A DNA stretch of 64,000 nt from Betaproteobacteria bacterium (GTDB lineage Bacteria; Pseudomonadota; Gammaproteobacteria; Burkholderiales; JACQAP01), in contig JACQAP010000012.1 of assembly GCA_016194905.1 (NCBI GenBank), forward strand, positions 62,001 through 126,000. The letters run 5' to 3'. The notes beneath the pieces are model-generated. The model was not told the origin of the DNA. It was given only the letters and a program-made list of their open reading frames with translations, and did not search any database. Positions within the stretch are counted from its first letter, which is position 1, and every line of letters starts with the position of its first letter. The position numbers and the translations under genes are program-made. Shown here piece by piece: positions 7,555-16,126 of this stretch.

Positions 7555-9231
7555 TTAGCGCAGCTTCGGGATGTTGACAGACTTGATATTCACCGTGCCC
7601 CTCCGGATGAGATAGTCCTGCAGCGGTTCCCATACCGGCGCGCCTGCGGATTCCGTCTCGACGACCGATGCCCAGCCGGCGACTCGGTAGGTCCGGTCGG
7701 CGTCCATCGGGATTTCGTCGATTCGTAAGTTCTCGATCCGTTTGCCGATGGAGGCACGCGGAATACACGTATAACTGAGTCCGCCTGTACGTACCATATC
7801 GCCGCCCTGACGATAGTAGGGATCGGGATTGAAAAGATTGTCGGCGATATCTTCCAGCGCATCCTTGATTTCCGCGCCAGTGAGATTGCGCACCGTGATT
7901 CCAGGATAAGTAATGGCCGTCTGCGCCATCACATCCTCGACCGTAATCTCAGATCCGGGCAACAAGGTTGTGCCCCATCGAAATCCAGGCGACACCGCAA
8001 TCTCCGCATCCTGCGATTGCTGGAGACAGCCGAGAATTATTTCGTCGAGGGAACCGTTGAAATTGCCGCGGCGATAAAGCAGATCGTCGGTGACCGCCAG
8101 AACCTGCCCCAGGGACCGTTCGAAAGGCTGTCTGATCCGGGCAACAAGTGCGGTCATTTCGGTATCGGGCTCCAGCAGACCGGAAAATACCGGCATCAGT
8201 GAATAGTCGCAGGCGGTTTTGCCGTGGCTGGAAAAGATGTCGAGTACCCCGATGAACTTGCCGTTCGATCCTGCATTGGCGACCAGTGTTTCGCCCCCGT
8301 TGTTTTTGACCCGGATTGGTTTTGGCAGCGGGTCATGAGTATGGCCGCCCAGAATCGCTGTCAGGCCTTCGACACGACTGGCTAGCTTCAAATCGACATC
8401 AACACCGTTATGCGAAAGCAGCACGATGGCCGCCACCTTGAACCGGCGAACTTCGTTTATGGTTTCACGCAAAGATTGTTCATGAATGCCGAAGGTCCAG
8501 TCCGGGATCAAATGCTGAGGATTGGCGATCGGGGTATACGGGTAGGCTTGCCCGATGATTGCCACATCCATGCCGTCGATCTCCTTGATGATGAACGGCG
8601 AGAACACGCGATCCCCGAAATCGCGCGTGAAAACATTGTGGGCAATGAAATCGATCGAACCCAGCATGTCATGCTGGATCAAATCCATGACCCGTTCAGC
8701 GCCCAGGGTGAATTCCCAGTGCCCCGTCATGACTTTGACGCCAAGCAACTTGCTGGCCGCGACCATGTCGGCGCCGCGTGTCCACAATGCAGCGGCCGAA
8801 CCCTGCCAGCTGTCCCCGCCGTCCACGAGTATTGCTCCCTGGCGCTGCGACTGGATTGATTTCACCAGAGTGGCGAGGTGAGCGAAGCCGCCCATCTTGC
8901 CGTATCGCCTCGCCAGTTCCTCGAAGTCGAGGTGCGTAAATGCGTGGGCGAGGCGGGAGCCGCGCCGCAGTCCGTAGTGTCGCAGCAGCGCTTCGCCGGT
9001 CAGATGCTGCGGCCTGCCTGCTGATTCGCCGACGCCGATATTGATGCTGGGCTCGCGATGATGGACCGGCAGCAACTGCGCGTGGCAATCAGTGAGATGG
9101 ATCAGACTGGCAACACGCTTGCGTTCCGGTAGGCGATATAGCGGCGAGGCGTTGCTGGCAAGTGCGGGTGCAGTCAGACTCCCGGAGATCGAGGCGAGCG
9201 CCAGCGCCTGCAGAAATTCACGGCGGTGCAT
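7555..9231 (-). CDS. soxB: Thiosulfohydrolase SoxB
   Basis: This 558-residue protein is a dimanganese hydrolase of the 5'-nucleotidase family that removes the terminal sulfone group as sulfate from thiosulfate bound to SoxY. The N terminus carries a Tat motif (RREFLQ at 3-8), fitting periplasmic export of a folded metalloenzyme. Metal-site motifs are in order: LTDCHAQL, GDSWQGS, GHWEFTLG, LLSHNG and GGHTHD. Length is normal for SoxB. It is the last gene of a five-gene sox operon, 42 bases after soxA. The 58 bases to the convergent glycan ligase gene show no convincing terminator. Confidence 0.96.
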   Translation of the reverse strand: MHRREFLQALALASISGSLTAPALASNASPLYRLPERKRVASLIHLTDCHAQLLPVHHREPSINIGVGESAGRPQHLTGEALLRHYGLRRGSRLAHAFTHLDFEELARRYGKMGGFAHLATLVKSIQSQRQGAILVDGGDSWQGSAAALWTRGADMVAASKLLGVKVMTGHWEFTLGAERVMDLIQHDMLGSIDFIAHNVFTRDFGDRVFSPFIIKEIDGMDVAIIGQAYPYTPIANPQHLIPDWTFGIHEQSLRETINEVRRFKVAAIVLLSHNGVDVDLKLASRVEGLTAILGGHTHDPLPKPIRVKNNGGETLVANAGSNGKFIGVLDIFSSHGKTACDYSLMPVFSGLLEPDTEMTALVARIRQPFERSLGQVLAVTDDLLYRRGNFNGSLDEIILGCLQQSQDAEIAVSPGFRWGTTLLPGSEITVEDVMAQTAITYPGITVRNLTGAEIKDALEDIADNLFNPDPYYRQGGDMVRTGGLSYTCIPRASIGKRIENLRIDEIPMDADRTYRVAGWASVVETESAGAPVWEPLQDYLIRRGTVNIKSVNIPKLR

Positions 9232-9273
9232 CTGTCTTGTAAAGCGGGAATTGGTCGAAATGCCGTTCGCTGC

Positions 9274-10116
9274 TTACTTGCGGTAAACCGACGCACGCAT
9301 CGACAAGCCGTTGCTGAGATAGGACTGGAAGTACTCGAGATTGTTGAGTTCTTCGCTGCCCGCCGGAAACGGAGATGCACGCATCTGTTCCATGCAACGC
9401 CGGTAGCGCATGTGCAATGTGTTCAAATTGTCGCCGCCGCGGAAAACCGGCCAATGCGTGGTCTGGCCGACGGCAGGAGAGAGAATCTCGGTGCGCAGAA
9501 TCTTTCCCGCGTTGGCCATGTGACAGGAAGCGCAGGCGAAATTGTATTGGCCGATGCGTGTGAAATAAAGCTTCTTGCCCTGCTCATATTTTGCAAGCGC
9601 CCCGGCGCCTTCCACCCGCACGTCGACGCGCATGCCGTCGGAGAGCGTGCGAGCATAGGCGGTGACGATACCCATTGTCGCTTTGTCGTTGAATCTATAT
9701 TCCGCTTCGCCGTTAGCGCGCAGGCAGCGATTGATCTCCATTTCGAACGTGACAACCTTGTCGCCGCCTGAATCGTAGTAGGGGTAGTTGCCGGCGACAT
9801 TGCGGCCGCCATCGGTAAAGCAGTCGGCAAAAGTTTTACCGTTCCTGAAGGGCGTTTCCCACAAACTTCTTCCTCTGTCGATGTCGCCCTGGAAGGGGGG
9901 GAATCCCATGATACTGTCGAACTGTGTCTTGGCGTCGCTGGAGAGCATCAATGCACCGTTGACGTAGTTTTCCAGCGGCACAGTCGGAAATTTCTCGTGA
10001 TAGAGAGCGATGAACACTGCACGATCCTGTTCGGGTGATGCAAAGGATTGTCCGGCCGCGCATGTCAGCGCCAAGCCGGCCATCAAGAAACTTTTCAGGG
10101 CATTTGTCCGTCGCAT
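9274..10116 (-). CDS. soxA: Diheme-family cytochrome SoxA (monoheme form)
   Basis: SoxA pairs with SoxX and joins thiosulfate to the SoxY cysteine oxidatively in the periplasm. The 280-residue product has a signal peptide (MRRTNALKSFLMAGLALTCA) and one heme site, CASCH at 185-189. The active-site cysteine that carries the persulfide heme ligand is C241 (YRRCMEQ). The N-terminal heme motif of diheme SoxA is missing; only C99 and C131 remain there and may form a disulfide, as in monoheme homologues. I chose the ATG at 10116, just before the signal peptide. It begins five bases after soxZ. Confidence 0.95.
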   Translation of the reverse strand: MRRTNALKSFLMAGLALTCAAGQSFASPEQDRAVFIALYHEKFPTVPLENYVNGALMLSSDAKTQFDSIMGFPPFQGDIDRGRSLWETPFRNGKTFADCFTDGGRNVAGNYPYYDSGGDKVVTFEMEINRCLRANGEAEYRFNDKATMGIVTAYARTLSDGMRVDVRVEGAGALAKYEQGKKLYFTRIGQYNFACASCHMANAGKILRTEILSPAVGQTTHWPVFRGGDNLNTLHMRYRRCMEQMRASPFPAGSEELNNLEYFQSYLSNGLSMRASVYRK

Positions 10117-10121
10117 TGGAA

Positions 10122-10436
10122 TCAATTGAGCGTCGTCTCGATGCTCGCCTTCTCGCCCTTGTTGTCTTCCCAATTCACCGTGACCTTGTCACCCGGCTTC
10201 GCGCCGCGTATCCGAAAATTGACGAAAGGATTTTTCGACACGGCCTGACTCCACTGCGCATCCATCACCGTCTTGCCATTGTGCGTGGCGACTACGCGCT
10301 GAATGAAATGCAGCGGTATGACTTCGCCGGAAACGGGATCCTTGCGCAGCCCGGTCTCCATCGGGTGGAACATCAATACCTTTACGTCGGCTACATCGCC
10401 CTGGAGCTGGGCGCGAATTTTCATTGCATCAGCCAT
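10122..10436 (-). CDS. soxZ: Sulfur carrier complex subunit SoxZ
   Basis: This 104-residue protein has an immunoglobulin-like fold and partners SoxY to form the carrier that holds sulfur intermediates during thiosulfate oxidation. Typical features are MKIRAQ at the start, the HPMETGLRKD segment and the C-terminal strand region GDKVTVNWEDNKG. There is no signal peptide, as usual, since SoxZ is exported bound to SoxY. The ATG at 10436 is preceded by AGGAA at good spacing; the frame extends 11 codons upstream but that would overlap the end of soxY. It lies between soxY and soxA. Confidence 0.95.
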   Translation of the reverse strand: MADAMKIRAQLQGDVADVKVLMFHPMETGLRKDPVSGEVIPLHFIQRVVATHNGKTVMDAQWSQAVSKNPFVNFRIRGAKPGDKVTVNWEDNKGEKASIETTLN

Positions 10437-10465
10437 CTCTGATTTTTCCTGATTGCTTGTCCGCG

Positions 10466-10957
10466 TCAACCGCCACAGCCGCCAATGGTCACCTTCACTT
10501 CTTGAGTGGCAACGTAGAACTTGCCAGCGGCCTTGACGAGAACCCTGACCTTGGACGACTCGCCCATCTTGATCCGGGTGGAAATGAAGGGTTCCATGCC
10601 CCCAGTGACGTCGAAAATGGCGACGAGGGGTTGCGGATTCTTATCCGCAATGATGTAGATCGTTTGCGTACCGGGAATCCGGCTGATGATCTCCACGGGG
10701 ACGATCGCGCCATTTTCCGCGATCTCCGGCGCTTTTAGCTGGATCTGGTCGGAATCGGCTGCGGCGGTCGCACCGATGCTCTTTAGAGCATCCGTCAGCA
10801 TCCTGGCGTCGAACGCCACCTTGTTCCATTCCGCAGCCAGCAACTGGACAGGGTGCAACCATCCCGCGGCAAAGGTCGCGACATAGGCGCTGCCGACCGC
10901 GAGCGTACGCAGAAAATTTCTTCGCAACAATGTTCTTCCTAATGGCTGCGCATTCAT
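10466..10957 (-). CDS. soxY: Sulfur carrier protein SoxY
   Basis: This 163-residue protein covalently carries thiosulfate and sulfane sulfur on a cysteine in a flexible C-terminal arm. The chain ends in GGCGG, the hallmark SoxY swinging arm (Cys161). The N terminus has a Tat motif (RRNFLR) followed by a hydrophobic stretch, so SoxY should cross the membrane folded and can carry SoxZ along. The ATG at 10957 is preferred; a TTG two codons earlier is less likely. It starts 18 bases after soxX and ends 29 bases before soxZ. Confidence 0.97.
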   Translation of the reverse strand: MNAQPLGRTLLRRNFLRTLAVGSAYVATFAAGWLHPVQLLAAEWNKVAFDARMLTDALKSIGATAAADSDQIQLKAPEIAENGAIVPVEIISRIPGTQTIYIIADKNPQPLVAIFDVTGGMEPFISTRIKMGESSKVRVLVKAAGKFYVATQEVKVTIGGCGG

Positions 10958-10975
10958 GCCCAAGTACGCACTCCT

Positions 10976-11338
10976 TCAAAGCGTGTAGAGGTAATCGACG
11001 ATCAGTTCGATCTCTTCGGGCGTCAGAATCTGATGCCTTCCGAACGGTGGCATGACCGTATCCGGATTGGTCAGCCCGGCATCCCAGATCTGGCGCCGCA
11101 ACCGTTCACGATCTGGAAAGCGCGCCTGTATCGCTACCAGCGGCGGACCGATATTGGCAGACGTAACTGCGCTGGCATCTTCCGGTATCGCGTGACAGGC
11201 AAGGCAGTTACCTCTGGCCACGTCCTGGGCCAGTCGCGCCCCTGCGGCTATCTTTTCCGCCTGGTCCGCGAAGGCAGGGCAGGCACTTGCGAGAGCAGTG
11301 CCCAAAACCAACAATCCTAGCGCCGTAGCGGGTTTCAT
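10976..11338 (-). CDS. soxX: Monoheme cytochrome c SoxX
   Basis: The 120-residue product has a signal peptide ending near AFA (residues 22-24), one c-type heme site CLACH (45-49) and the distal methionine in VMPPFG (M96). With SoxA it forms the SoxXA heterodimer that starts the Sox cycle and passes electrons to small cytochromes. The order soxX-Y-Z-A-B is the classic core. The ATG at 11338 begins directly at the signal peptide. The heme motif and the operon position make SoxX clear, though the small size alone would also fit a general class I cytochrome. Confidence 0.93.
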   Translation of the reverse strand: MKPATALGLLVLGTALASACPAFADQAEKIAAGARLAQDVARGNCLACHAIPEDASAVTSANIGPPLVAIQARFPDRERLRRQIWDAGLTNPDTVMPPFGRHQILTPEEIELIVDYLYTL

Positions 11339-11392
11339 CGATAGTCGCAATAATCCGTCAGACCGCGCGCGCGGCAAACGGTTCGTGCCCGA

Positions 11393-11878
11393 TCAGGTTT
11401 CCGGCCCTGCCTGCCAGTGCCCCGATTTGCCGCCGCGTTTTTCCATCAGCCGCACACCTTCGATATGCATGCCCCGGTCCACCGCCTTGCACATGTCGTA
11501 GATCGTGAGTAGCGCGACACTGACGGCGGTGAGTGCTTCCATCTCGACGCCGGTGCGGCCCACTGTCTCGGCTCGTGCCGAGCATTCCACCGTATTATCT
11601 TCCACAAGTACCTTGAATTCGATAGTTACGCTGCTCAGCGAAATTGAATGACAAAGCGGAATAAGCTCGGAGGTCCGCTTGGCGCCCTGGATCGCTGCCA
11701 CGCGTGCAATCCCCAGGACATCTCCCTTGCTGGCGGTGCCTTGCAGGATCTTTTGCAGCGTTTCGGGGCGCATGACAATTCTGCCGACCGCGATGGCGAT
11801 GCGATGGGAATCCTGCTTTGCAGCCACGTCGACCATGTGCGCCTGGCCGGCGGAATTGAAATGAGTGAGTTCGCCCAT
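11393..11878 (-). CDS. moaC: Cyclic pyranopterin monophosphate synthase MoaC
   Basis: This 161-residue enzyme turns the GTP-derived cyclohydrolase product into cyclic pyranopterin monophosphate in molybdenum cofactor synthesis. Family motifs are present: MVDVAAK near the N terminus, IPLCHSISL in the middle, [10 protein letters not shown], and the catalytic KAVDRGM near the C terminus. Length is normal. It sits 54 bases upstream of soxX on the same strand and may share its transcript, but no molybdoenzyme such as SoxCD is in view. It diverges from the M48 protease gene across a 74-base gap. Confidence 0.96.
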   Translation of the reverse strand: MGELTHFNSAGQAHMVDVAAKQDSHRIAIAVGRIVMRPETLQKILQGTASKGDVLGIARVAAIQGAKRTSELIPLCHSISLSSVTIEFKVLVEDNTVECSARAETVGRTGVEMEALTAVSVALLTIYDMCKAVDRGMHIEGVRLMEKRGGKSGHWQAGPET

Positions 11879-11952
11879 CCGTAGCCCTGACTCTGTGAGC
11901 GGGCCGTACTGCGCCCGCGGAACTCGTCCGACAGTGGCGCTATCATAGCATC

Positions 11953-13377
11953 ATGAAATTTCAGACACTCATGGTAGCGTTCCTGGTCTCGAGTATTGCA
12001 TTTGCCGACGAACTGCCCGACCTTGGAGACGTTTCGCAAAGCGCGCTGTCGCCTGCGCAGGAGCGCAAGCTGGGCGAGGGGATCATGGGGCAGATTCGTT
12101 CAAATCCCGCTTACCTCGACGATCCTGAGGTCATTGACTATCTCAATACGCTTGGCTATCGGCTGGTGGCAAACAGCCCGGATCCCGCTGGACCTTTCGA
12201 GTTCTTTGCCATTGCGGACAGCAGCATAAATGCCTTTGCGTTACCTGGCGGATTCGTCGGCGTGCATTCCGGATTGCTGCTTACTGCGCAGAGCGAATCG
12301 GAACTGGCAAGCGTGTTGTCGCACGAAATTGCGCACGTCACGCAGCACCACATTGCGCGCCTGATCGCCGCTCAGCAACGCGTCGGCCTCGCTTCGATGG
12401 CGGCGCTCGCGGTGGCTATTCTCGCCGCGCGCTCCAATTCACAGGTATCCGCGGCAGCCATCGCGGCCGCCCAGGCGGGGGCGATCCAGTCGCAACTGAA
12501 CTTTACGCGTGAACACGAACGCGAGGCCGACCGCATCGGTTTGCAGATCATGGATAAATCCGGCTTCGACGTGCATGCCATGCCGGTCTTCTTCGAACGG
12601 CTGCAAAAGGCTACGCGGGTGTACGAAAGCGGAGCGCCCTCCTATCTTCGCACTCACCCGCTCACATTCGAGCGCATTGCGGATATTCAGAGCCGTATCC
12701 AGGACGTTCCATTCCGTCAGGTTCCCGACAGCCTCGAATTCCAGTTGGTCCGCGCCCGCTTGTCGGCCCAGGAAGGCAATGCCCGCGAAGTGGTGGCAAA
12801 TTTCGACAGGATGATCGACGCGCACAAGTTTGGTACCGAAGCCGCAGCCCGCTATGGCTTGGTCGTGGCCTTGCTGCGGGTTGGCGACAAGGCTCGCGCG
12901 CGCAAGGAAATGGCATTGCTGCAGGAATTGAAGGCAAAAAGTCCGATGATCGATGCACTGGGGGCGCAAACCTTGATCGCAGGCGGGGAGATCGAGAAGG
13001 GGCTCGCCTCCTACCGGGATGTTTTAAGAGCCAATCCCAATCGCAGGGCACTGATCTACGGCTACGTCGATGCGCTGATCACCGCCAACAAGGCCGCCGA
13101 TGCGGTACAGTTCCTCAATGGCCGAATGGACGGGCGGCCCGCGGATCCGCAACTTTACGAATTTCAGGCGCGGGCATATACGGCCCTGGGCAAGCGGCTC
13201 TTGCAGCATCGTGCTCTTGCGGAAGTCTATGCATTACGCGGCAATTTTCCTGCGGCAATCGAACAACTCCAGATTGCGCAAAAAGCCGGAGATGGCGACT
13301 TCTATCAAAAATCCAGCGTGGAGGCACGCCTCAAGGAATTGATGGCAGTCGATACTGAAAACCGGCGCAAACCCTGA
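11953..13377 (+). CDS. BepA-like M48 family periplasmic metalloprotease with TPR region
   Basis: This 474-residue exported zinc protease has a signal peptide (MKFQTLMVAFLVSSIAFA), the zinc motif HEIAH at 124-128 and the third ligand in READR near 194. A conserved SINAFALPGG segment lies at ~91-100. Residues ~245-470 are helical and repeat-like, as in the TPR half of BepA (YfgC), which keeps outer membrane proteins such as LptD in order. The domain order and length match that family. It stands alone between moaC and a kinase gene. A TATCAT box lies only six bases before the ATG, which is too close to support with confidence. Confidence 0.88.
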   Translation: MKFQTLMVAFLVSSIAFADELPDLGDVSQSALSPAQERKLGEGIMGQIRSNPAYLDDPEVIDYLNTLGYRLVANSPDPAGPFEFFAIADSSINAFALPGGFVGVHSGLLLTAQSESELASVLSHEIAHVTQHHIARLIAAQQRVGLASMAALAVAILAARSNSQVSAAAIAAAQAGAIQSQLNFTREHEREADRIGLQIMDKSGFDVHAMPVFFERLQKATRVYESGAPSYLRTHPLTFERIADIQSRIQDVPFRQVPDSLEFQLVRARLSAQEGNAREVVANFDRMIDAHKFGTEAAARYGLVVALLRVGDKARARKEMALLQELKAKSPMIDALGAQTLIAGGEIEKGLASYRDVLRANPNRRALIYGYVDALITANKAADAVQFLNGRMDGRPADPQLYEFQARAYTALGKRLLQHRALAEVYALRGNFPAAIEQLQIAQKAGDGDFYQKSSVEARLKELMAVDTENRRKP

Positions 13378-13400
13378 CTTCAGAGACCTGGAGGAACACC

Positions 13401-13442
13401 GTCGGCCACCCAACTAGCCACGCCGGCCGACTCTGGTTGGGT
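13401..13442 (+). other. Pseudoknot-capable intergenic structure
   Basis: GTCGGCC (13401-13407) pairs perfectly with GGCCGAC (13425-13431). The loop sequence ACCCAAC (13408-13414) is complementary to GTTGGGT (13436-13442) just downstream, which is the layout of an H-type pseudoknot. It sits 24 bases after the protease gene and about 100 bases before the kinase gene. No T-run follows, so it is not an ordinary terminator. Function unknown. Confidence 0.4.
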
Positions 13443-13542
13443 GCTAGCCATTGAATTTACTTAAAAACCTCGCCTTGCTTCCGCGAATTTTCTATCATAC
13501 CGAAGCTCTCCGGCTGGCGGTCTGAACCCCGGGGCATCGCTC

Positions 13543-14838
13543 ATGGACAAGATCGGCAAATACCAGATCATCAGGGAGCTCGGCAGGGGGGCGACCAGTG
13601 CGGTCTATCTGGCGAACGATGCCTTTGCGGGACGCCAGGTGGCCATCAAACTGGTGCGGGCCGATGCGCTCGGCGACAAAGAGCAGGGCAGGCGCTTTCA
13701 GAAGCTCTTCCTGGTAGAGGCGTCTCTCGCCGGCAAACTCTCTCATCCGCATCTTGTAGCGATATTCGATGCTGTCTCCGACGAGGAAGGCAGTTACCTC
13801 GTCATGGAATACGTGCCGGGGGGCACGCTTGAACCCTACACCCTGCCCGCCAAATTGATGACGATCAACACCATCGTCGAGATTATTTTCAAATGCTGCA
13901 AAGCTCTCGACTATGCGCACCGGCACGGCATCATCCACCGGGACATCAAGCCCGCCAACATCCTTCTGACGGGCGAGACGGACATCAAGATTTCCGATTT
14001 CGGTGCCGCGCTCTCGATATCCGCTGAAACTACGCAGGTGTCGGGAATCGGTTCCCCGGCTTACATGTCGCCTGAACAACTGCAGGAAAGGACGTTGAAC
14101 CATCAGACCGACATCTTTTCCCTGGGCGTGGTGATGTACCAGCTATTGACCGGGGCACTGCCTTTCAGGGCGACCAACAACTACAGCATGGTGTATCAGA
14201 TCATCAATGTGGATCCGCCTGCGGCGAGCCTCTTGCGGCCGGATACGCCTGCCGCCGTCGATGTGATCGTGAAACGCGCGCTGGAAAAAGACATTGCCAA
14301 GCGCTTTCGGACCTGGGAGGAATTTGCGCAAGCGCTGGGGGACACCTTCAACAATTTGCAGAAGCCCGAGCAAATCGTCCCGGAAACCGAAAAATTCAGC
14401 ATCCTGCGCAATCTCGAATTTTTCATGACCTTCCAGGATGTCGATTTGTGGCAGGTGCTGCGCATATCCAACTGGGTGCGCTATTCGGCCGGCGATCCGG
14501 TCATCAAGGAAGGTGAAGTCGGCACGGCGTTCTGCGTGCTCGCAGCCGGCGAGGTGAGAATCACCAAACAGGGCAAGCTGCTGAACATCCTGCGCGCCGG
14601 AGAATGTTTCGGGGAAATGGCCTATCTCGGCAAACGCGCGTTCCAGCGCACGGCGAGTGTCACGGCCGTCAACGACATCACGGCGATCGAAATCAGCGCG
14701 GAAGCTCTCGCACAAGCCACCGAGGGTTGCAAGCATGCCTTCAACGCGGCGTTTCTCGAATTACTGGTCGGCAGACTGGAGGCCGCCAATACCCGCTTGT
14801 CGCAATTGCTGCTCGATCGCAACATCAGCCTCTTCTGA
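13543..14838 (+). CDS. Hanks-type Ser/Thr protein kinase with C-terminal cyclic-nucleotide-binding domain
   Basis: This 431-residue protein has no membrane segment. Residues ~5-275 are a complete kinase: glycine loop ELGRGATSAVY, catalytic K36 (AIKLV), HRDIKPAN with D134, DFG at 152-154 and SPAYMSPEQ after the activation loop. Residues ~300-415 form a cNMP-binding domain whose phosphate-binding cassette reads FGEMAY...RTASV, with E358 and R369 in the places that contact ribose and phosphate. The expected behaviour is kinase activity gated by cAMP, cGMP or a related ligand, comparable in logic to PKG but with domains reversed. A close paralogue lies at 25640-26926. The ATG at 13543 has no strong ribosome site. 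Confidence 0.9.
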   Translation: MDKIGKYQIIRELGRGATSAVYLANDAFAGRQVAIKLVRADALGDKEQGRRFQKLFLVEASLAGKLSHPHLVAIFDAVSDEEGSYLVMEYVPGGTLEPYTLPAKLMTINTIVEIIFKCCKALDYAHRHGIIHRDIKPANILLTGETDIKISDFGAALSISAETTQVSGIGSPAYMSPEQLQERTLNHQTDIFSLGVVMYQLLTGALPFRATNNYSMVYQIINVDPPAASLLRPDTPAAVDVIVKRALEKDIAKRFRTWEEFAQALGDTFNNLQKPEQIVPETEKFSILRNLEFFMTFQDVDLWQVLRISNWVRYSAGDPVIKEGEVGTAFCVLAAGEVRITKQGKLLNILRAGECFGEMAYLGKRAFQRTASVTAVNDITAIEISAEALAQATEGCKHAFNAAFLELLVGRLEAANTRLSQLLLDRNISLF

Positions 14839-14885
14839 AGGCGCGCGCCAGGCGTTATCATTCGTTTCATTGTCAGGTTCCGTTG

Positions 14886-15203
14886 ATGGGCGCTTACTTA
14901 AATCTCGATCCCGACGGTCTGCAGGAATTGCGGCGTGGCGCGCTCGTGCTGATCGATGTGCGCACCGATCGGGAAGTGGAGCGCGGCCTGATTCCAGGCG
15001 CGCTGCACATTCCCCTGCACATGTTGCCTTCTCGTATGGAGGAGATCGAGCACGGCTGTCCGATCGTGTTTTACTGCCAATCCGGGGCTCGCTCCGCTCA
15101 GGCGAGCCATTTTCTTGCAGACAACGGGTGGGAGCAGGTCTACAACCTCGCCGGCGGATTCAGTGGCTGGGCCGCGCGCGGGTTTCCGGTCGTGCGGAAC
15201 TGA
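14886..15203 (+). CDS. Rhodanese-like domain protein
   Basis: This 105-residue single-domain rhodanese has LIDVRTDREVERGLIPGA and the active loop CQSGAR at 64-69, with the sulfur-carrying C64. It ends in the typical LAGGFSGWAARGFPV. Such small cytoplasmic rhodaneses move sulfane sulfur between thiols. It is followed after 42 bases by a TusA-family gene, a pairing known from sulfur oxidisers that pass sulfur from rhodanese to TusA. The ATG at 14886 follows a short gap after the kinase gene. No signal peptide is seen. Confidence 0.88.
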   Translation: MGAYLNLDPDGLQELRRGALVLIDVRTDREVERGLIPGALHIPLHMLPSRMEEIEHGCPIVFYCQSGARSAQASHFLADNGWEQVYNLAGGFSGWAARGFPVVRN

Positions 15204-15245
15204 TCGTGGAAAAGCCGAAATTTATCTTTTTGAAGACCAGACTCA

Positions 15246-15491
15246 ATGAGCGCTGAAACCGAAATCAGATTCGATCGCGAGCTGGATGCCCGTGGACTGA
15301 ATTGCCCGCTGCCGATTCTGCGGACGAAAAAATCGCTGAATGACATGACGCCTGGCCAGGTGCTGAAAATCGTCGCGACGGATCCCGGATCGGTGCGCGA
15401 TTTCCAGGCGTTCTCCAAACAGACCGGCAACCAGCTCTTGCTTTCGAATGAAAGCGGCGGGGAATATCTGTTCATGATGCGCAAAAAATGA
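15246..15491 (+). CDS. tusA: TusA-family sulfur carrier protein
   Basis: This 81-residue protein has the family signature [17 protein letters not shown], with Cys20 in the CPxP motif that takes up persulfide. TusA proteins deliver sulfur for tRNA thiolation and molybdenum cofactor, and in sulfur oxidisers they carry cytoplasmic sulfane sulfur. The upstream rhodanese and the sox cluster 4 kb away fit a sulfur-trafficking role, but a tRNA role cannot be excluded. The stop overlaps the ATG of the coq7 gene (ATGA), so translation is coupled. Confidence 0.87.
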   Translation: MSAETEIRFDRELDARGLNCPLPILRTKKSLNDMTPGQVLKIVATDPGSVRDFQAFSKQTGNQLLLSNESGGEYLFMMRKK

Positions 15492-16123
15492 TCCCGATGC
15501 CGAACATAGACAGTCTGATTGTCAATTTCGATCGCGCCTTGCGCACGTTGTGCGCGCGGGCCACGTCGGTGCGGCCTCTGCCGGGCGGCGACCTGGAAGA
15601 AAACAGGCTTGACGAGCGCGACAAGCGCAATGCCGCTGCGCTGATGCGCGTCAATCATGCCGGCGAAATCTGCGCACAAGCGCTCTATCATGGCCAGTCC
15701 ATGACGGCGCGCAATCAAGATGTGCGACAGGCGCTCGAACACGCGGCAGCGCAGGAAACCGAACATCTTGCCTGGACCGAGCAGCGCATCGACGAACTCG
15801 GCGGCAGGGTGAGCCTGCTGAATCCACTCCTCTATGCGGGGTCGTTCACGATCGGGGCAATCTCGGGGCTGTTCGGCGACAAATGGAATCTTGGCTTCCT
15901 GGCGGAAACCGAGAAGCAGGTGGAGGGACATCTCGACGACCATCTCGGGCGCCTGCCGGAAGATGATCGTAAGAGCCGGGCGATCGTCGCACAGATGAAA
16001 GAAGACGAAGCCGAACATGCGCGGTCGGCGATGGCACACGGGGGCGCCGAACTTCCGGCGCCAGCCAGGCAGGCGATGCGTGCGGCCTCCCGGCTAATGA
16101 CCCACTCCACCTACTGGATTTGA
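15488..16123 (+). CDS. coq7: 2-nonaprenyl-3-methyl-6-methoxy-1,4-benzoquinol hydroxylase Coq7
   Basis: This 211-residue diiron hydroxylase carries out the last hydroxylation of ubiquinone synthesis. The two E-x6-H-type iron sites are visible: [11 protein letters not shown] with an early Glu, [10 protein letters not shown], then [12 protein letters not shown] and EDEAEHA. A hydrophobic hairpin ([17 protein letters not shown]) serves membrane contact. It is found in bacteria that use Coq7 instead of UbiF. The first ATG overlaps the tusA stop; a second Met three codons later could also start. It converges with the OsmC gene after only three bases. Confidence 0.93.
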   Translation: MIPMPNIDSLIVNFDRALRTLCARATSVRPLPGGDLEENRLDERDKRNAAALMRVNHAGEICAQALYHGQSMTARNQDVRQALEHAAAQETEHLAWTEQRIDELGGRVSLLNPLLYAGSFTIGAISGLFGDKWNLGFLAETEKQVEGHLDDHLGRLPEDDRKSRAIVAQMKEDEAEHARSAMAHGGAELPAPARQAMRAASRLMTHSTYWI

Positions 16124-16126
16124 CGG

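Noticed and set aside
11941-11946. TATCAT as promoter of the M48 protease gene
   Set aside because: It ends six bases before the ATG and has no -35 partner; a leaderless transcript is possible but not supported.
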